Both the position numbers and the translations under genes were made by a program. Shown here piece after piece: positions 29,706 through 37,770 of a stretch of 40,568 bases of DNA. The DNA is taken from NCBI GenBank assembly GCA_902609995.1, contig CACLUD010000005.1, positions 1-40,568 of the forward strand, given 5' to 3'. Below the pieces are notes generated by a model, which was given only the letters and a program-made list of their open reading frames with translations, did no database searches and was not told where the DNA came from. The DNA comes from an uncultured Prochlorococcus sp. (GTDB lineage Bacteria; Cyanobacteriota; Cyanobacteriia; PCC-6307; Cyanobiaceae). Each line of letters starts with the position of its first letter. The stretch's first letter is position 1.

Positions 29706-30560
29706 TTATTTAATTTGTGTTTTTGCAACTAATATATCTTTTTTAATTTGAGGATTTTCAAAAAGTTTTTCAGTTGAAATTTGTAGTTTTTCACCCCAAA
29801 GCTGTTCTTTTCTATAATTAAAGTCGACATAATTTGGGTTTTTATTTAAAGCTTTTTTTGCCAAAACTATTGCTTTATTTATGTCCTTATTTTTTAAACA
29901 TGAAGCAAGTGCTAAAAGTGGTTCTGCGTTTTCCTCTAGCTCAATAGCTTTTTTAAAAGAGATAATAGAAAGATTAATTTTATTTAGTTCAAAATATGCT
30001 AAGCCTTTGTTGTTAATTGCTTGCCAAAAATCTTTTTTAATTTTTATTGCTTTATCAAATTCTTCTATGGCTTTTTCATAATTATTTTCCATTAAATATA
30101 TATTTCCTAATTGAAAAATTGCTTTAAAGTTTTTAGGAAGGATTTTAATTCCTGATAGTAAAGAAATTTTTGCTTTTTTTATTTTTGATTGCCTTAAATA
30201 TATATTACCTTTTGCAAAATATATTTCACCCATTGTGGGGTTTATCTTCTGAGCATTATCTAGCGAAGTCAATGCATCATTATATAATTCGTTTGCAATT
30301 TGTGTTTCAGCTAGAATCGACCATAAGGTTTCATTTTTATTATTCATTTTTACAGCTAATTTTGCCAAATTGAGACTATCTTCGATTTGTCCAAAATATA
30401 GAAGTTGATAAGCTTCTTTTCCAATTATTAAGCTTTGTTTTTGTAAGCTTTTTGTTTGTGGGAAATAATAATATGGTATTAAAGCTTTTAAACTTTCAGC
30501 GATAAAAACATGGCTACTAATTATTGAAAAAAATAATATTTTTAAAAGAGATTTTTTCAT
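29706..30560 (-). CDS. Exported TPR-repeat protein
   Basis: A 284-residue protein with an N-terminal signal sequence (KKSLLKILFFSIISSHVFIA, residues 2-21), so probably periplasmic, lumenal or membrane-tethered. About six tetratricopeptide repeats occupy residues 44-245. The clearest are at 112-145 (AEIYFAKGN-type), 146-179 (IFQLGNIYLMENNYEKAIEEF) and 180-213 (NNKGLAYFELNK). TPRs form protein-binding solenoids; the partner is unknown. It lies 4 bases after queG and 87 bases before the topoisomerase gene on the same strand. The conserved neighbourhood in Prochlorococcus (from memory) suggests a lineage-wide gene. Confidence 0.85.
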   Translation of the reverse strand: MKKSLLKILFFSIISSHVFIAESLKALIPYYYFPQTKSLQKQSLIIGKEAYQLLYFGQIEDSLNLAKLAVKMNNKNETLWSILAETQIANELYNDALTSLDNAQKINPTMGEIYFAKGNIYLRQSKIKKAKISLLSGIKILPKNFKAIFQLGNIYLMENNYEKAIEEFDKAIKIKKDFWQAINNKGLAYFELNKINLSIISFKKAIELEENAEPLLALASCLKNKDINKAIVLAKKALNKNPNYVDFNYRKEQLWGEKLQISTEKLFENPQIKKDILVAKTQIK

Positions 30561-30564
30561 ATTT

Positions 30565-31509
30565 TTATGTATTTTTTAGCACTGCTTTTATATTTCTTTT
30601 CCACATCCATGGTTTTATTCTTTTAAATGTAGATCCTTGAAGATTATTTTTCCATTTTTTTTCATCCCAACTTAACGATTCAATATTTAGATTTTTAACC
30701 CATGATTTTGGATAAGCTTCAATGTTTTTATTGAAAGGTACTGTTTTATTCCAAGGACATACATCTTGGCAAATATCACAACCAGCAATCCAACCATTCA
30801 AATGTTTTTCAACATGTTTTGGAAAAGTTTCATTTCTATTTTCTATAGTATGGTAAGCAATACATAGTTCAGAATTAATAACAAAAGGTTCTGTTATTGC
30901 ATTTGTTGGACATTTTTCAATACATTTTTCACATACCCCACATAGAGATTGGGATGAATTGTCAGGTACAAAATCTTCTGAAAGAATCAAAAAACCTAAG
31001 GTTAGCCATGAACCAAAGTCTTTATTAATAAGATTACTATTTTTGCCTATCCACCCAAGGCCTGCTTCTTCTGCCCATGCCTTTTCTAGAAGAGGAGATG
31101 TGTCAACGCAAATTTTCCACTTGCATTTTGGAACTTCAGTATTAATCCATTTACCTATTTTTTTCAACTTTTTATTAATAAGTTTGTGATAATCTTCTCC
31201 TTGGCCGAATTTCCCAATTTTGAATTGTGATCTTTCTTTGTGTTCTTCACTTAAATAATTAAAACCTACAGTTAAAACACTTTTCGCTCCATTAAAGAGA
31301 GACTCTATACTTTGTCTTTTTTCGGTTTCCATCCATTTCATTTCAGAATGATAATTATTTGCTAACCATCTTTGTAATGCTTTAGTTCTTAGTTTTAGGC
31401 GAGAACTTCCTGGTATTGATGCTATTCCGGATATGGCAAAACCTTCTAATATTGCTCTTTTTTTTAGCCTATCACTGAATTCTTTTTTATTTTGAATCAT
31501 GTTTCCCAT
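30565..31509 (-). CDS. queG: Epoxyqueuosine reductase
   Basis: Cobalamin- and Fe-S-dependent enzyme that makes queuosine in the wobble position of tRNA(Asp, Asn, His, Tyr), in the cytoplasm. The 314 residues match the family. The substrate-domain motif DTSPLLEKAWAEEAGLGWIGKN has D136, the proposed catalytic acid. Two [4Fe-4S] sets are visible: C190, C193, C196 with C251, and C244, C247, C200 crossing over as in ferredoxin folds; C216 is also present. The C-terminal HEAT-like repeat found in some QueG is absent. Start ATG 31509 or the in-frame ATG at 31500 are both possible. The TPR gene starts 4 bases after its stop. Confidence 0.93.
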   Translation of the reverse strand: MGNMIQNKKEFSDRLKKRAILEGFAISGIASIPGSSRLKLRTKALQRWLANNYHSEMKWMETEKRQSIESLFNGAKSVLTVGFNYLSEEHKERSQFKIGKFGQGEDYHKLINKKLKKIGKWINTEVPKCKWKICVDTSPLLEKAWAEEAGLGWIGKNSNLINKDFGSWLTLGFLILSEDFVPDNSSQSLCGVCEKCIEKCPTNAITEPFVINSELCIAYHTIENRNETFPKHVEKHLNGWIAGCDICQDVCPWNKTVPFNKNIEAYPKSWVKNLNIESLSWDEKKWKNNLQGSTFKRIKPWMWKRNIKAVLKNT

Positions 31510-31656
31510 ATTTATATTATGAATTAGATTTAAAAAAAATGGTGTTTTAAACTAAGAAACTAATAAATAATTTTAATTTATTAAAAATAAATATATCCCT
31601 ATCAAGGAAAACTAGCTAAATTATTAGTAAAATGAATAAAATTAGGAACTTTAATT

Positions 31657-32394
31657 TTGGTTGAATCTACTCAAAGTCAAGATTCGAACTTAGGAACTAG
31701 GCTCCAACAGGATTTAAAAAATGATTTGATAGCAGGGTTGTTAGTTGTTATTCCATTGGCAACCACTATATGGCTTTCTTCTATTGTTAGTAAATTTGTT
31801 CTCACATTAGTTACTTCAGTCCCTAAACAATTAAATCCATTTATTACATTAAATCCTTTATTACAAGATTTAATTAATTTAACCTTAGGTTTAACAGTAC
31901 CTTTATTGGCGATTTTGCTTATTGGTTTGATGGCGAGAAATTTTGTTGGGAGGTGGTTGTTAGAATTTGGAGAAGGTACCTTATCAAAGATTCCAGTTGC
32001 AGGAGCAGTTTATAAAACTCTTAAACAATTACTTGAAACTTTTTTAAGTAATAAATCCAATAAATTTAGAAGAGTTGTTTTAGTCGAGTATCCACGCGAA
32101 GGTTTATTCAGTGTTGGATTTGTAACTGGGGATGTCGGCCCATCACTTCAATCAGAATTAGATGAGAAATTATTAAGTGTTTTTATACCTACTGCTCCTA
32201 ACCCAACGACAGGTTGGTATACATTAGTTCCTGAAGCGTCTGTTAAAGATCTTGCTATTTCGGTAGAAGATGCTTTTAGAACAATTATTTCTGTTGGTAT
32301 TGTTAATCCTGATGAAAAAGATAATTCTTCAAATCCTACTTTTTCGAAATTATTTTCCCAATTAAGAGCATCTACAAATACCTCATCTACTTAA
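31657..32394 (+). CDS. DUF502 family membrane protein
   Basis: A 245-residue membrane protein of unknown function, widespread in bacteria and plants. It has two membrane segments, residues about 25-48 (IAGLLVVIPLATTIWLSSIV) and 72-93 (LTLGLTVPLLAILLIGLM). The family block SKIPVAGAVYKTLKQLLETF, the YPREGLFSVGFVTG block and PTAPNPTTGWYTLVPE follow. The frame is closed by an upstream TGA at 31633 and contains no ATG before the first membrane segment, so TTG 31657 is the start. nusB follows with no gap. Confidence 0.87.
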   Translation: MVESTQSQDSNLGTRLQQDLKNDLIAGLLVVIPLATTIWLSSIVSKFVLTLVTSVPKQLNPFITLNPLLQDLINLTLGLTVPLLAILLIGLMARNFVGRWLLEFGEGTLSKIPVAGAVYKTLKQLLETFLSNKSNKFRRVVLVEYPREGLFSVGFVTGDVGPSLQSELDEKLLSVFIPTAPNPTTGWYTLVPEASVKDLAISVEDAFRTIISVGIVNPDEKDNSSNPTFSKLFSQLRASTNTSST

Positions 32395-32397
32395 TTG

Positions 32398-33027
32398 ATG
32401 CATAATAGATCGCTATCACGAGAATTGTCTTTACTTTCATTAGGTCTTATTAAAGATACTGGAGATTTAGAATTAAATAAAAATCAAATTGATGAAATTT
32501 TTGAATCCGCTTTAGATTCTTTAATAAATCTCTGCAGAGATGAATTAGATAACTGTGAAGCAGATTTAGAAAATGTAACGCAACACATTTTAGATAGTGA
32601 ATTAAAGGAAGGTAGTAATTCTTCTTCTTTTGTAAATGTACGAGATGAACTCAAAAAAGCTTTTTATAAAATGGAATCAGTAATGAATTCACTTTCAGTT
32701 ACTTTAGATTTTCCAAAATTGATTGTATCAAGTAATCAAAATGATATTAGAGAAGATGTAAATCATAGAATTTTAATTATAATTAACAACTTACAATCTA
32801 TAGATTCTGAAATTGACCAAGTAATGGATGGATGGAGATTAAAAAGATTGCCTAGGGTTGATCGTGATATTTTACGCTTAGCTTATGTTGATATTAATTT
32901 TTTAGATACTCCTGTTGCAGTAGCATGTGATGAGGCTGTAAATTTAGCAAATAAATATTGTGACACACAAGGTAGAAAAATGATAAATGGGGTTTTAAGG
33001 AGATTGCAAAGAGTTAAGGCGAAGTAA
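32398..33027 (+). CDS. nusB: Transcription antitermination factor NusB
   Basis: Binds boxA RNA with S10 (NusE) in rRNA antitermination. The C-terminal NusB fold is clear (RLPRVDRDILRLAYVDINFLD, AVACDEAVNLANKYCDTQGRKMINGVLRRL). At 209 residues it is longer than E. coli NusB (139), with extra sequence of about 60-70 residues between the first helix and the core, as is common in cyanobacteria. The frame opens with TTG-ATG right after the DUF502 stop; I take the ATG at 32398. The TTG at 32395 would add one residue. ftsY follows after 59 bases. Confidence 0.93.
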   Translation: MHNRSLSRELSLLSLGLIKDTGDLELNKNQIDEIFESALDSLINLCRDELDNCEADLENVTQHILDSELKEGSNSSSFVNVRDELKKAFYKMESVMNSLSVTLDFPKLIVSSNQNDIREDVNHRILIIINNLQSIDSEIDQVMDGWRLKRLPRVDRDILRLAYVDINFLDTPVAVACDEAVNLANKYCDTQGRKMINGVLRRLQRVKAK

Positions 33028-33086
33028 TTATTTGATATAAATCAATAATTTTTTATAATTTAGTTAAATCCGATTTAAAAATATTT

Positions 33087-34325
33087 ATGACTAATAATGA
33101 ATCTGATAGTTCTCGTGAATGGGCTTCGCAAGCTTATGCTTTGTTAAAACAAAAACAAGAATTAAAAAAACAAGAACAAGTAAAAGCAGAAGAACTAAAA
33201 GCAGAAGAACAAGTAAAAGCAGAAGAACAAGTAAAAGCAGAAGAACAAGTAAAAGCAGAAGTTAATAAAAAGAATTATTCTAATTTGCAAGATGATACAG
33301 AAGTTAAATTAGGAGAATTTGATGATGATTTCACTTGGTCAGCAATGGTCTTGGCTGCGCAGGGTAAAAAAGTAAATCAAATATCAATAGATGAAATAGA
33401 TTGGTTAAGTAAATTACGAAGAGGATTAGAAGAAACAAGAAAAGGTTTTGTATCAGAATTATTGGATAAATTAGGAGATGATCCACTTACGCCAGAATCT
33501 TTAGATGATCTAGAAACGTTATTAATAAGAGCGGATGTTGGTATTGATTCAACAGATAAAGTAATTAATTCACTTAGGAAAAAATTAAACGAAGAAGTTG
33601 TTGGAGGAGAAGAAGGAATAAAATTCTTAAAAGATGAATTGCGAGCAATCATTGAAAAACCAATAAAAAATTCTGGAACAAATATTCTTGCTCCACAGAA
33701 AGGGAAGTTGAATGTTTGGCTAATAGTGGGAGTAAATGGAGTTGGTAAAACAACAACTTTGGGAAAACTCGCTTATCTGTCATCAAAAAGTAACTACAAA
33801 ACCTTAATTGCAGCAGCAGATACTTTTAGAGCAGCAGCCGTAGAACAATTACAGGTATGGGGTGATAGAAGTAAAGTAGATGTTATTTCAAATCAATCAA
33901 AGAATGCAGATCCTGCAGCAGTAGTTTTTGATGCTATTATCGCTGCAAAGAAGCGCAAAAGTGACCTGTTACTTGTAGATACTGCAGGAAGGCTCCAAAA
34001 TAAAAATAATTTGATGGATGAATTATCAAAAATAAAGAAAATCATTGACAAAAAAGTTCCTGATGCAATCATTGAATCTTTATTAGTTTTAGACGCTAGT
34101 CAAGGACAAAATGGATTAAAGCAGGCAAAAAGTTTTGCAAAATCTGCAAATTTAAGTGGTGCAATTATTACTAAATTAGATGGCACTTCAAGAGGTGGGG
34201 TTTCTCTTGCTGTTTCTGCAGAAGTCAATTTGCCAATAAGATTTATCGGTGCTGGTGAGGGTATAAAAGATTTAAGACCTTTCAATAGCTTTGAGTTTGT
34301 TGAGGCTTTGCTAGCTGATAGATAA
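33087..34325 (+). CDS. ftsY: Signal recognition particle receptor FtsY
   Basis: GTPase receptor that docks SRP-ribosome complexes at the membrane; partner of Ffh. The 412 residues comprise an acidic/basic, repeat-bearing N-terminal A region (about 1-85), the N domain (about 100-190), then the G domain. G1 is GVNGVGKTTTLGKLA near residue 215, followed by DTFRAAAVEQL, LLVDTAGRLQNK and TKLDGTSRGG, with the family end GAGEGIKDLRPF. The A region contains five copies of a EQVKAE-type hexapeptide. No membrane segment is present, as expected for a peripheral protein. Confidence 0.97.
   Translation: MTNNESDSSREWASQAYALLKQKQELKKQEQVKAEELKAEEQVKAEEQVKAEEQVKAEVNKKNYSNLQDDTEVKLGEFDDDFTWSAMVLAAQGKKVNQISIDEIDWLSKLRRGLEETRKGFVSELLDKLGDDPLTPESLDDLETLLIRADVGIDSTDKVINSLRKKLNEEVVGGEEGIKFLKDELRAIIEKPIKNSGTNILAPQKGKLNVWLIVGVNGVGKTTTLGKLAYLSSKSNYKTLIAAADTFRAAAVEQLQVWGDRSKVDVISNQSKNADPAAVVFDAIIAAKKRKSDLLLVDTAGRLQNKNNLMDELSKIKKIIDKKVPDAIIESLLVLDASQGQNGLKQAKSFAKSANLSGAIITKLDGTSRGGVSLAVSAEVNLPIRFIGAGEGIKDLRPFNSFEFVEALLADR
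33174..33260 (+). repeat. Tandem 18-bp repeat inside ftsY
   Basis: Five units of GAACAAGTAAAAGCAGAA. Units 1, 3, 4 and 5 are identical and the second lacks 3 bases. They encode E-Q-V-K-A-E, so length change by whole units keeps the frame. The near-identity of units suggests recent expansion by slippage. Confidence 0.95.
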
Positions 34326-34392
34326 AAATTTAATTAATTTTTTTTAAAAACGTATTTTTAGTGTTAAAACATACCTATGGTTTATATTTGTT

Positions 34393-35736
34393 TTGTCTAA
34401 AATTCAAAAAGAAAAATTATTGTCTAATGACATAATTCAACAATTTTTAGAAAAGGATCATAAACTTCCTCTTGATGAGAATGATAAATTTATAGAAACA
34501 GTATCTTCATTATCCTATTACATAAAATCTTTTTCAAATATTAAAAGATTTCTGGATTATATTTCTTTAATTTTAAAACATACTTTTAATCAACAATTAA
34601 GTCTTGTTATTCCTTTGAACGAAAAGGGAGAAATATGGAAAGAAAATATTAAGTTTGCTGGGGCAACAAAAAATTTAAAAATGGATGGTGAAATTAAAAG
34701 TTATTTTAATAATTTTGATTTTTCTAAAAATTTTAGACAGAATGAAGGAACTTCTTTTGAAAAAGATTTAAGTAATACATTTAAAGAATATGTAATTAAG
34801 TCTTATAAAGTTTTGTCTCGTGGAAAATGTAGAGGATTTGTATATACCTTTAAAAAAAATACTTTAAATGATTCTTTAAAATATGAGCTTAAACTAAACT
34901 TTATTATTAGTTGTTTGGCAATTGGTTTAGAAAATTATTCGTTAATTAAAACAAAAAAGAAGCATGAAAACGTAGATAGAGAAATTTCTATTGGAGCAGA
35001 AATCCAATCGCAACTTTTACCCGATTTTTGTCCCAAAATTTATGGTGTGGATTTAGCTGCGCACTGTAGACCAGCTCTTCAGTTAGGAGGAGATTATTAC
35101 GATTTCATGTCTTTGAAAACAAATATTTCTGAAAAGAGACGGGAAAAGGCAAGGTGGGCTTTAGTTATTGGAGATGTTATGGGGAAGGGCCTTCCTGCAG
35201 GTCTTTTGATGACCATGTTAAGGGGAATGCTAAGAGCAGAGGTTTTGACTGGTTTGCCTCCAGATAGAATATTACATGATTTAAATCAGTTAGCTATTTA
35301 TGATTTGGATCAATCGCATAGATTTATAACTTTATTTTATTCTGATTATGACCCTAGAACAAAAAAATTAAGGTATGCAAATGCTGCACATAATCCCCCT
35401 TTACTTTGGAAAAGCTCTGAGCAAAGAATTATAAAATTAGATTCAGAAGGCTTTGTTCTTGGTTTGCAAAATGATGCTGAATATCAATGTGGTCAAATAC
35501 AACTTAATAAAAAGGATGCAATTCTTTATTATACAGATGGAGTAACTGAAACTTCTAATGCTTTAGGCGAAAGATTTGATGAAGAACGTTTAATTAAATC
35601 CTTTTCAAAATTATGTCAGCAATCACTTAAATCTAAAGATATTTTAGATAAGATTTATAGGATATTAGATGAATTTACTGGTAAAAATAGACAATTGCAA
35701 GATGATGCTTCTATCGTAGTCTTTCAGTTAGATTAG
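34393..35736 (+). CDS. PP2C-type serine phosphatase, SpoIIE/RsbU family
   Basis: A 447-residue protein. The C-terminal PPM phosphatase domain (about 195-446) has the metal-binding acids in LGGDYYDF, VIGDVMGKGLPAGLLM, NAAHNPPLLW, LYYTDGVTETSN and the end DDASIVVF. The N-terminal 190 residues lack a clear named motif; a GAF- or PAS-like sensor is possible. Such phosphatases usually act on anti-anti-sigma factors in partner-switching pathways; no partner kinase or antagonist is adjacent, so the target is unknown. The frame has no ATG near its 5' end; the TTG at 34393 gives the fullest product. It lies between ftsY and argH. Confidence 0.88.
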   Translation: MSKIQKEKLLSNDIIQQFLEKDHKLPLDENDKFIETVSSLSYYIKSFSNIKRFLDYISLILKHTFNQQLSLVIPLNEKGEIWKENIKFAGATKNLKMDGEIKSYFNNFDFSKNFRQNEGTSFEKDLSNTFKEYVIKSYKVLSRGKCRGFVYTFKKNTLNDSLKYELKLNFIISCLAIGLENYSLIKTKKKHENVDREISIGAEIQSQLLPDFCPKIYGVDLAAHCRPALQLGGDYYDFMSLKTNISEKRREKARWALVIGDVMGKGLPAGLLMTMLRGMLRAEVLTGLPPDRILHDLNQLAIYDLDQSHRFITLFYSDYDPRTKKLRYANAAHNPPLLWKSSEQRIIKLDSEGFVLGLQNDAEYQCGQIQLNKKDAILYYTDGVTETSNALGERFDEERLIKSFSKLCQQSLKSKDILDKIYRILDEFTGKNRQLQDDASIVVFQLD

Positions 35737-35794
35737 ATTTTTTGTCACATATATAAAATAATGCTTTATTAGAAGTAACTAAAGTTTAATTAAT

Positions 35795-37174
35795 ATGTCC
35801 AAAGCTTGGAGTAATAGGTTTGATGGTAGTTTGAATCCTTTTATTGAAGAGTTTAACGCTTCAATCAGTTTTGATAAAACACTAATTTTAGAAGATATAA
35901 AGTGTTCTATAGCTCATGCAAAAATGCTTAGTAAAACCAAGGTTTTGTCGACTGATGAGTCTTTAAAAATTATCGAGGGTTTAGAAACTATAAAAGATGA
36001 TTTTATTGAAGGAAAATTTTGCCCTGGAGCTCCATCGGAGGATATACATTATTGTATTGAAGAAAAACTAATTAATTTAATTGGTGAAACTGGGAAAAAA
36101 TTACATACTGGTAGAAGTAGAAATGATCAGGTAGGAACAGATATTAGATTATGGTTGAGAAAAAAAATTGATAATATTGATATCTTATTGGGCGAATTAC
36201 AAAATTCTTTATTTTCGATTGCTGAATCAAATATTTATACTTTAATACCTGGTTATACCCATATGCAAAGAGCGCAACCTCTATCTCTTGCTCATCATCT
36301 TTTAGCTTATCTTGAAATGTTTCAAAGAGACCGTGAAAGGCTTAAAGAAGTTAGAGCTAGGGTTAATATTTCGCCCTTAGGCGCAGCAGCTTTAGCGGGT
36401 ACTAAAATTAAAATAGATAGATATTTTACGGCTGAAGAATTAGGATTTGAAAATATTTATAAAAATAGTATTGATGCTGTAAGTGACAGAGATTTTTGTA
36501 TTGAATTTGCTTCAAGTTCATCTTTAATAATGTCTCATTTGAGTAGAATTTCCGAAGAAATAATTTTGTGGGTTACTGATGAGTTTTCTTTTGCAAAATT
36601 AACTGATAAGTGCGCGACTGGAAGTAGCTTAATGCCTCAGAAGAAGAATCCAGATGTTCCTGAATTAATAAGGGGTAAAACGGGTCGAGTTTATGGCCAT
36701 CTTCAATCTTTATTAACAATGATAAAGGGAGTGCCTCTTTCATATAATAAAGACTTCCAAGAGGATAAAGAGCCAATTTTTGACACAGTAGATACTATTT
36801 CTTCTTGTCTAAAAGCGATGACAATTTTACTTAATGAAGGAATAGAGTTTAATGTTGAAAAGTTAATGGATTCTGTTCATAACGATTTTTCTAATGCAAC
36901 TGATTTGGCAGATTATTTAGTATTCAAGAAGGTTCCTTTCAGAGAGGCATATCAAGTGGTTGGAGATATTGTGAAGTATTGTTTAAGAAAAAATATCTTA
37001 TTTAAAGATTTAAAATTAGAAGAATTTCAAACATTTCATAATGAATTTAAAGAAGATATTTTTGAAAATCTCAATCCTATGAACGTTGTCAAGTCTAGAA
37101 ATAGTTTAGGTGGAACAGGATTTGATCAAGTCAAACTTGAATTAAATAATTGGAAGAAAAAATTATTCGCCTAA
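35795..37174 (+). CDS. argH: Argininosuccinate lyase
   Basis: Splits argininosuccinate into arginine and fumarate. The 459 residues match the family. Motifs are [22 protein letters not shown] with the conserved histidine, and the flexible signature loop [12 protein letters not shown] near residue 275, with the catalytic serine in GSS. The C-terminal [14 protein letters not shown] follows. A Start at ATG 35795 gives [11 protein letters not shown], as expected. It lies 58 bases after the phosphatase gene and is followed by the RNA-binding protein gene. The previous pathway enzyme, argG, is about 26 kb away across the putative origin. Confidence 0.98.
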   Translation: MSKAWSNRFDGSLNPFIEEFNASISFDKTLILEDIKCSIAHAKMLSKTKVLSTDESLKIIEGLETIKDDFIEGKFCPGAPSEDIHYCIEEKLINLIGETGKKLHTGRSRNDQVGTDIRLWLRKKIDNIDILLGELQNSLFSIAESNIYTLIPGYTHMQRAQPLSLAHHLLAYLEMFQRDRERLKEVRARVNISPLGAAALAGTKIKIDRYFTAEELGFENIYKNSIDAVSDRDFCIEFASSSSLIMSHLSRISEEIILWVTDEFSFAKLTDKCATGSSLMPQKKNPDVPELIRGKTGRVYGHLQSLLTMIKGVPLSYNKDFQEDKEPIFDTVDTISSCLKAMTILLNEGIEFNVEKLMDSVHNDFSNATDLADYLVFKKVPFREAYQVVGDIVKYCLRKNILFKDLKLEEFQTFHNEFKEDIFENLNPMNVVKSRNSLGGTGFDQVKLELNNWKKKLFA

Positions 37175-37290
37175 ATCTCGAGTAATTTTCTACAACAAGG
37201 TATGTATTGAAGTAGAATAATATAGTAATGTATATGAGCTGCCTAATCAGTAGTTTTTATCTTGGTAATTATTTTAAAGTTGAGTTTCAA

Positions 37291-37770
37291 GTGAGTATTT
37301 TTGTTGGCAATTTGCCTTTTCGCGCAGAGCGAGAAGACATCTTAGAATTATTTACACCTTACGGTGAAGTTATGAATTGTTCTCTTCCCTTAGAAAGAGA
37401 TACAGGTAGAAAAAGAGGGTTTGCTTTTGTCGAAATGGCAGATGAAGCACTTGAGACATCAGCTATTGATGGTCTTCAAGGAACTGAGCTTATGGGAAGG
37501 CCTTTAAGAATCAACAAAGCCGAGCCAAGAGGTGGCGGCGGTGGTCCACGCAGAGGCGGTGGCGGTGGTAGAGGCGGTTACGGCGGTGGCGGTAATGGCG
37601 GTGGTAATTATTCTGAACCTGCTTCTTACGTTAATAAATCTTCTGGAGCAGAAGGTTGGGAAGATAGAAGTTATGGAAATTCTTCCGAAAATTCTGACTT
37701 CGAAAATGGCAGAAGTCGAAGAAAAAGAAGTGTTGCAAGTAATTCTGAGATATCTCAAGAAGGGAATTAA
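37291..37770 (+). CDS. Glycine-rich RRM RNA-binding protein (cyanobacterial Rbp)
   Basis: Single-RRM protein of 159 residues. RNP-2 is IFVGNL near the N-terminus and RNP-1 is KRGFAFVEM. The linker LMGRPLRINKAEPRG leads into a Gly/Arg-rich tail, then a Ser/Asn-rich end. I use GTG 37291, because the family starts M-S-I-(F/Y)-V-G-N-L-P-F. The ATG at 37228 would add 21 residues (CLISSFYLGNYF) that do not belong to the family. Cyanobacterial Rbps are known to respond to cold and to affect mRNA stability or localisation; the leader before GTG is AT-rich and could be the 5'UTR. The stop shares TTAA with the convergent dus gene. Confidence 0.93.
   Translation: MSIFVGNLPFRAEREDILELFTPYGEVMNCSLPLERDTGRKRGFAFVEMADEALETSAIDGLQGTELMGRPLRINKAEPRGGGGGPRRGGGGGRGGYGGGGNGGGNYSEPASYVNKSSGAEGWEDRSYGNSSENSDFENGRSRRKRSVASNSEISQEGN

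Noticed and set aside
31561..31583. 8-bp inverted repeat TAATAAAT / ATTTATTA between queG and the DUF502 gene
   Set aside because: It is made only of A and T in AT-rich DNA, so a chance match is likely; no other support.
37228..37290. N-terminal extension of the RNA-binding protein from ATG 37228
   Set aside because: The 21 extra residues do not match the family, whose proteins start right at the RNP-2 strand; GTG 37291 fits.
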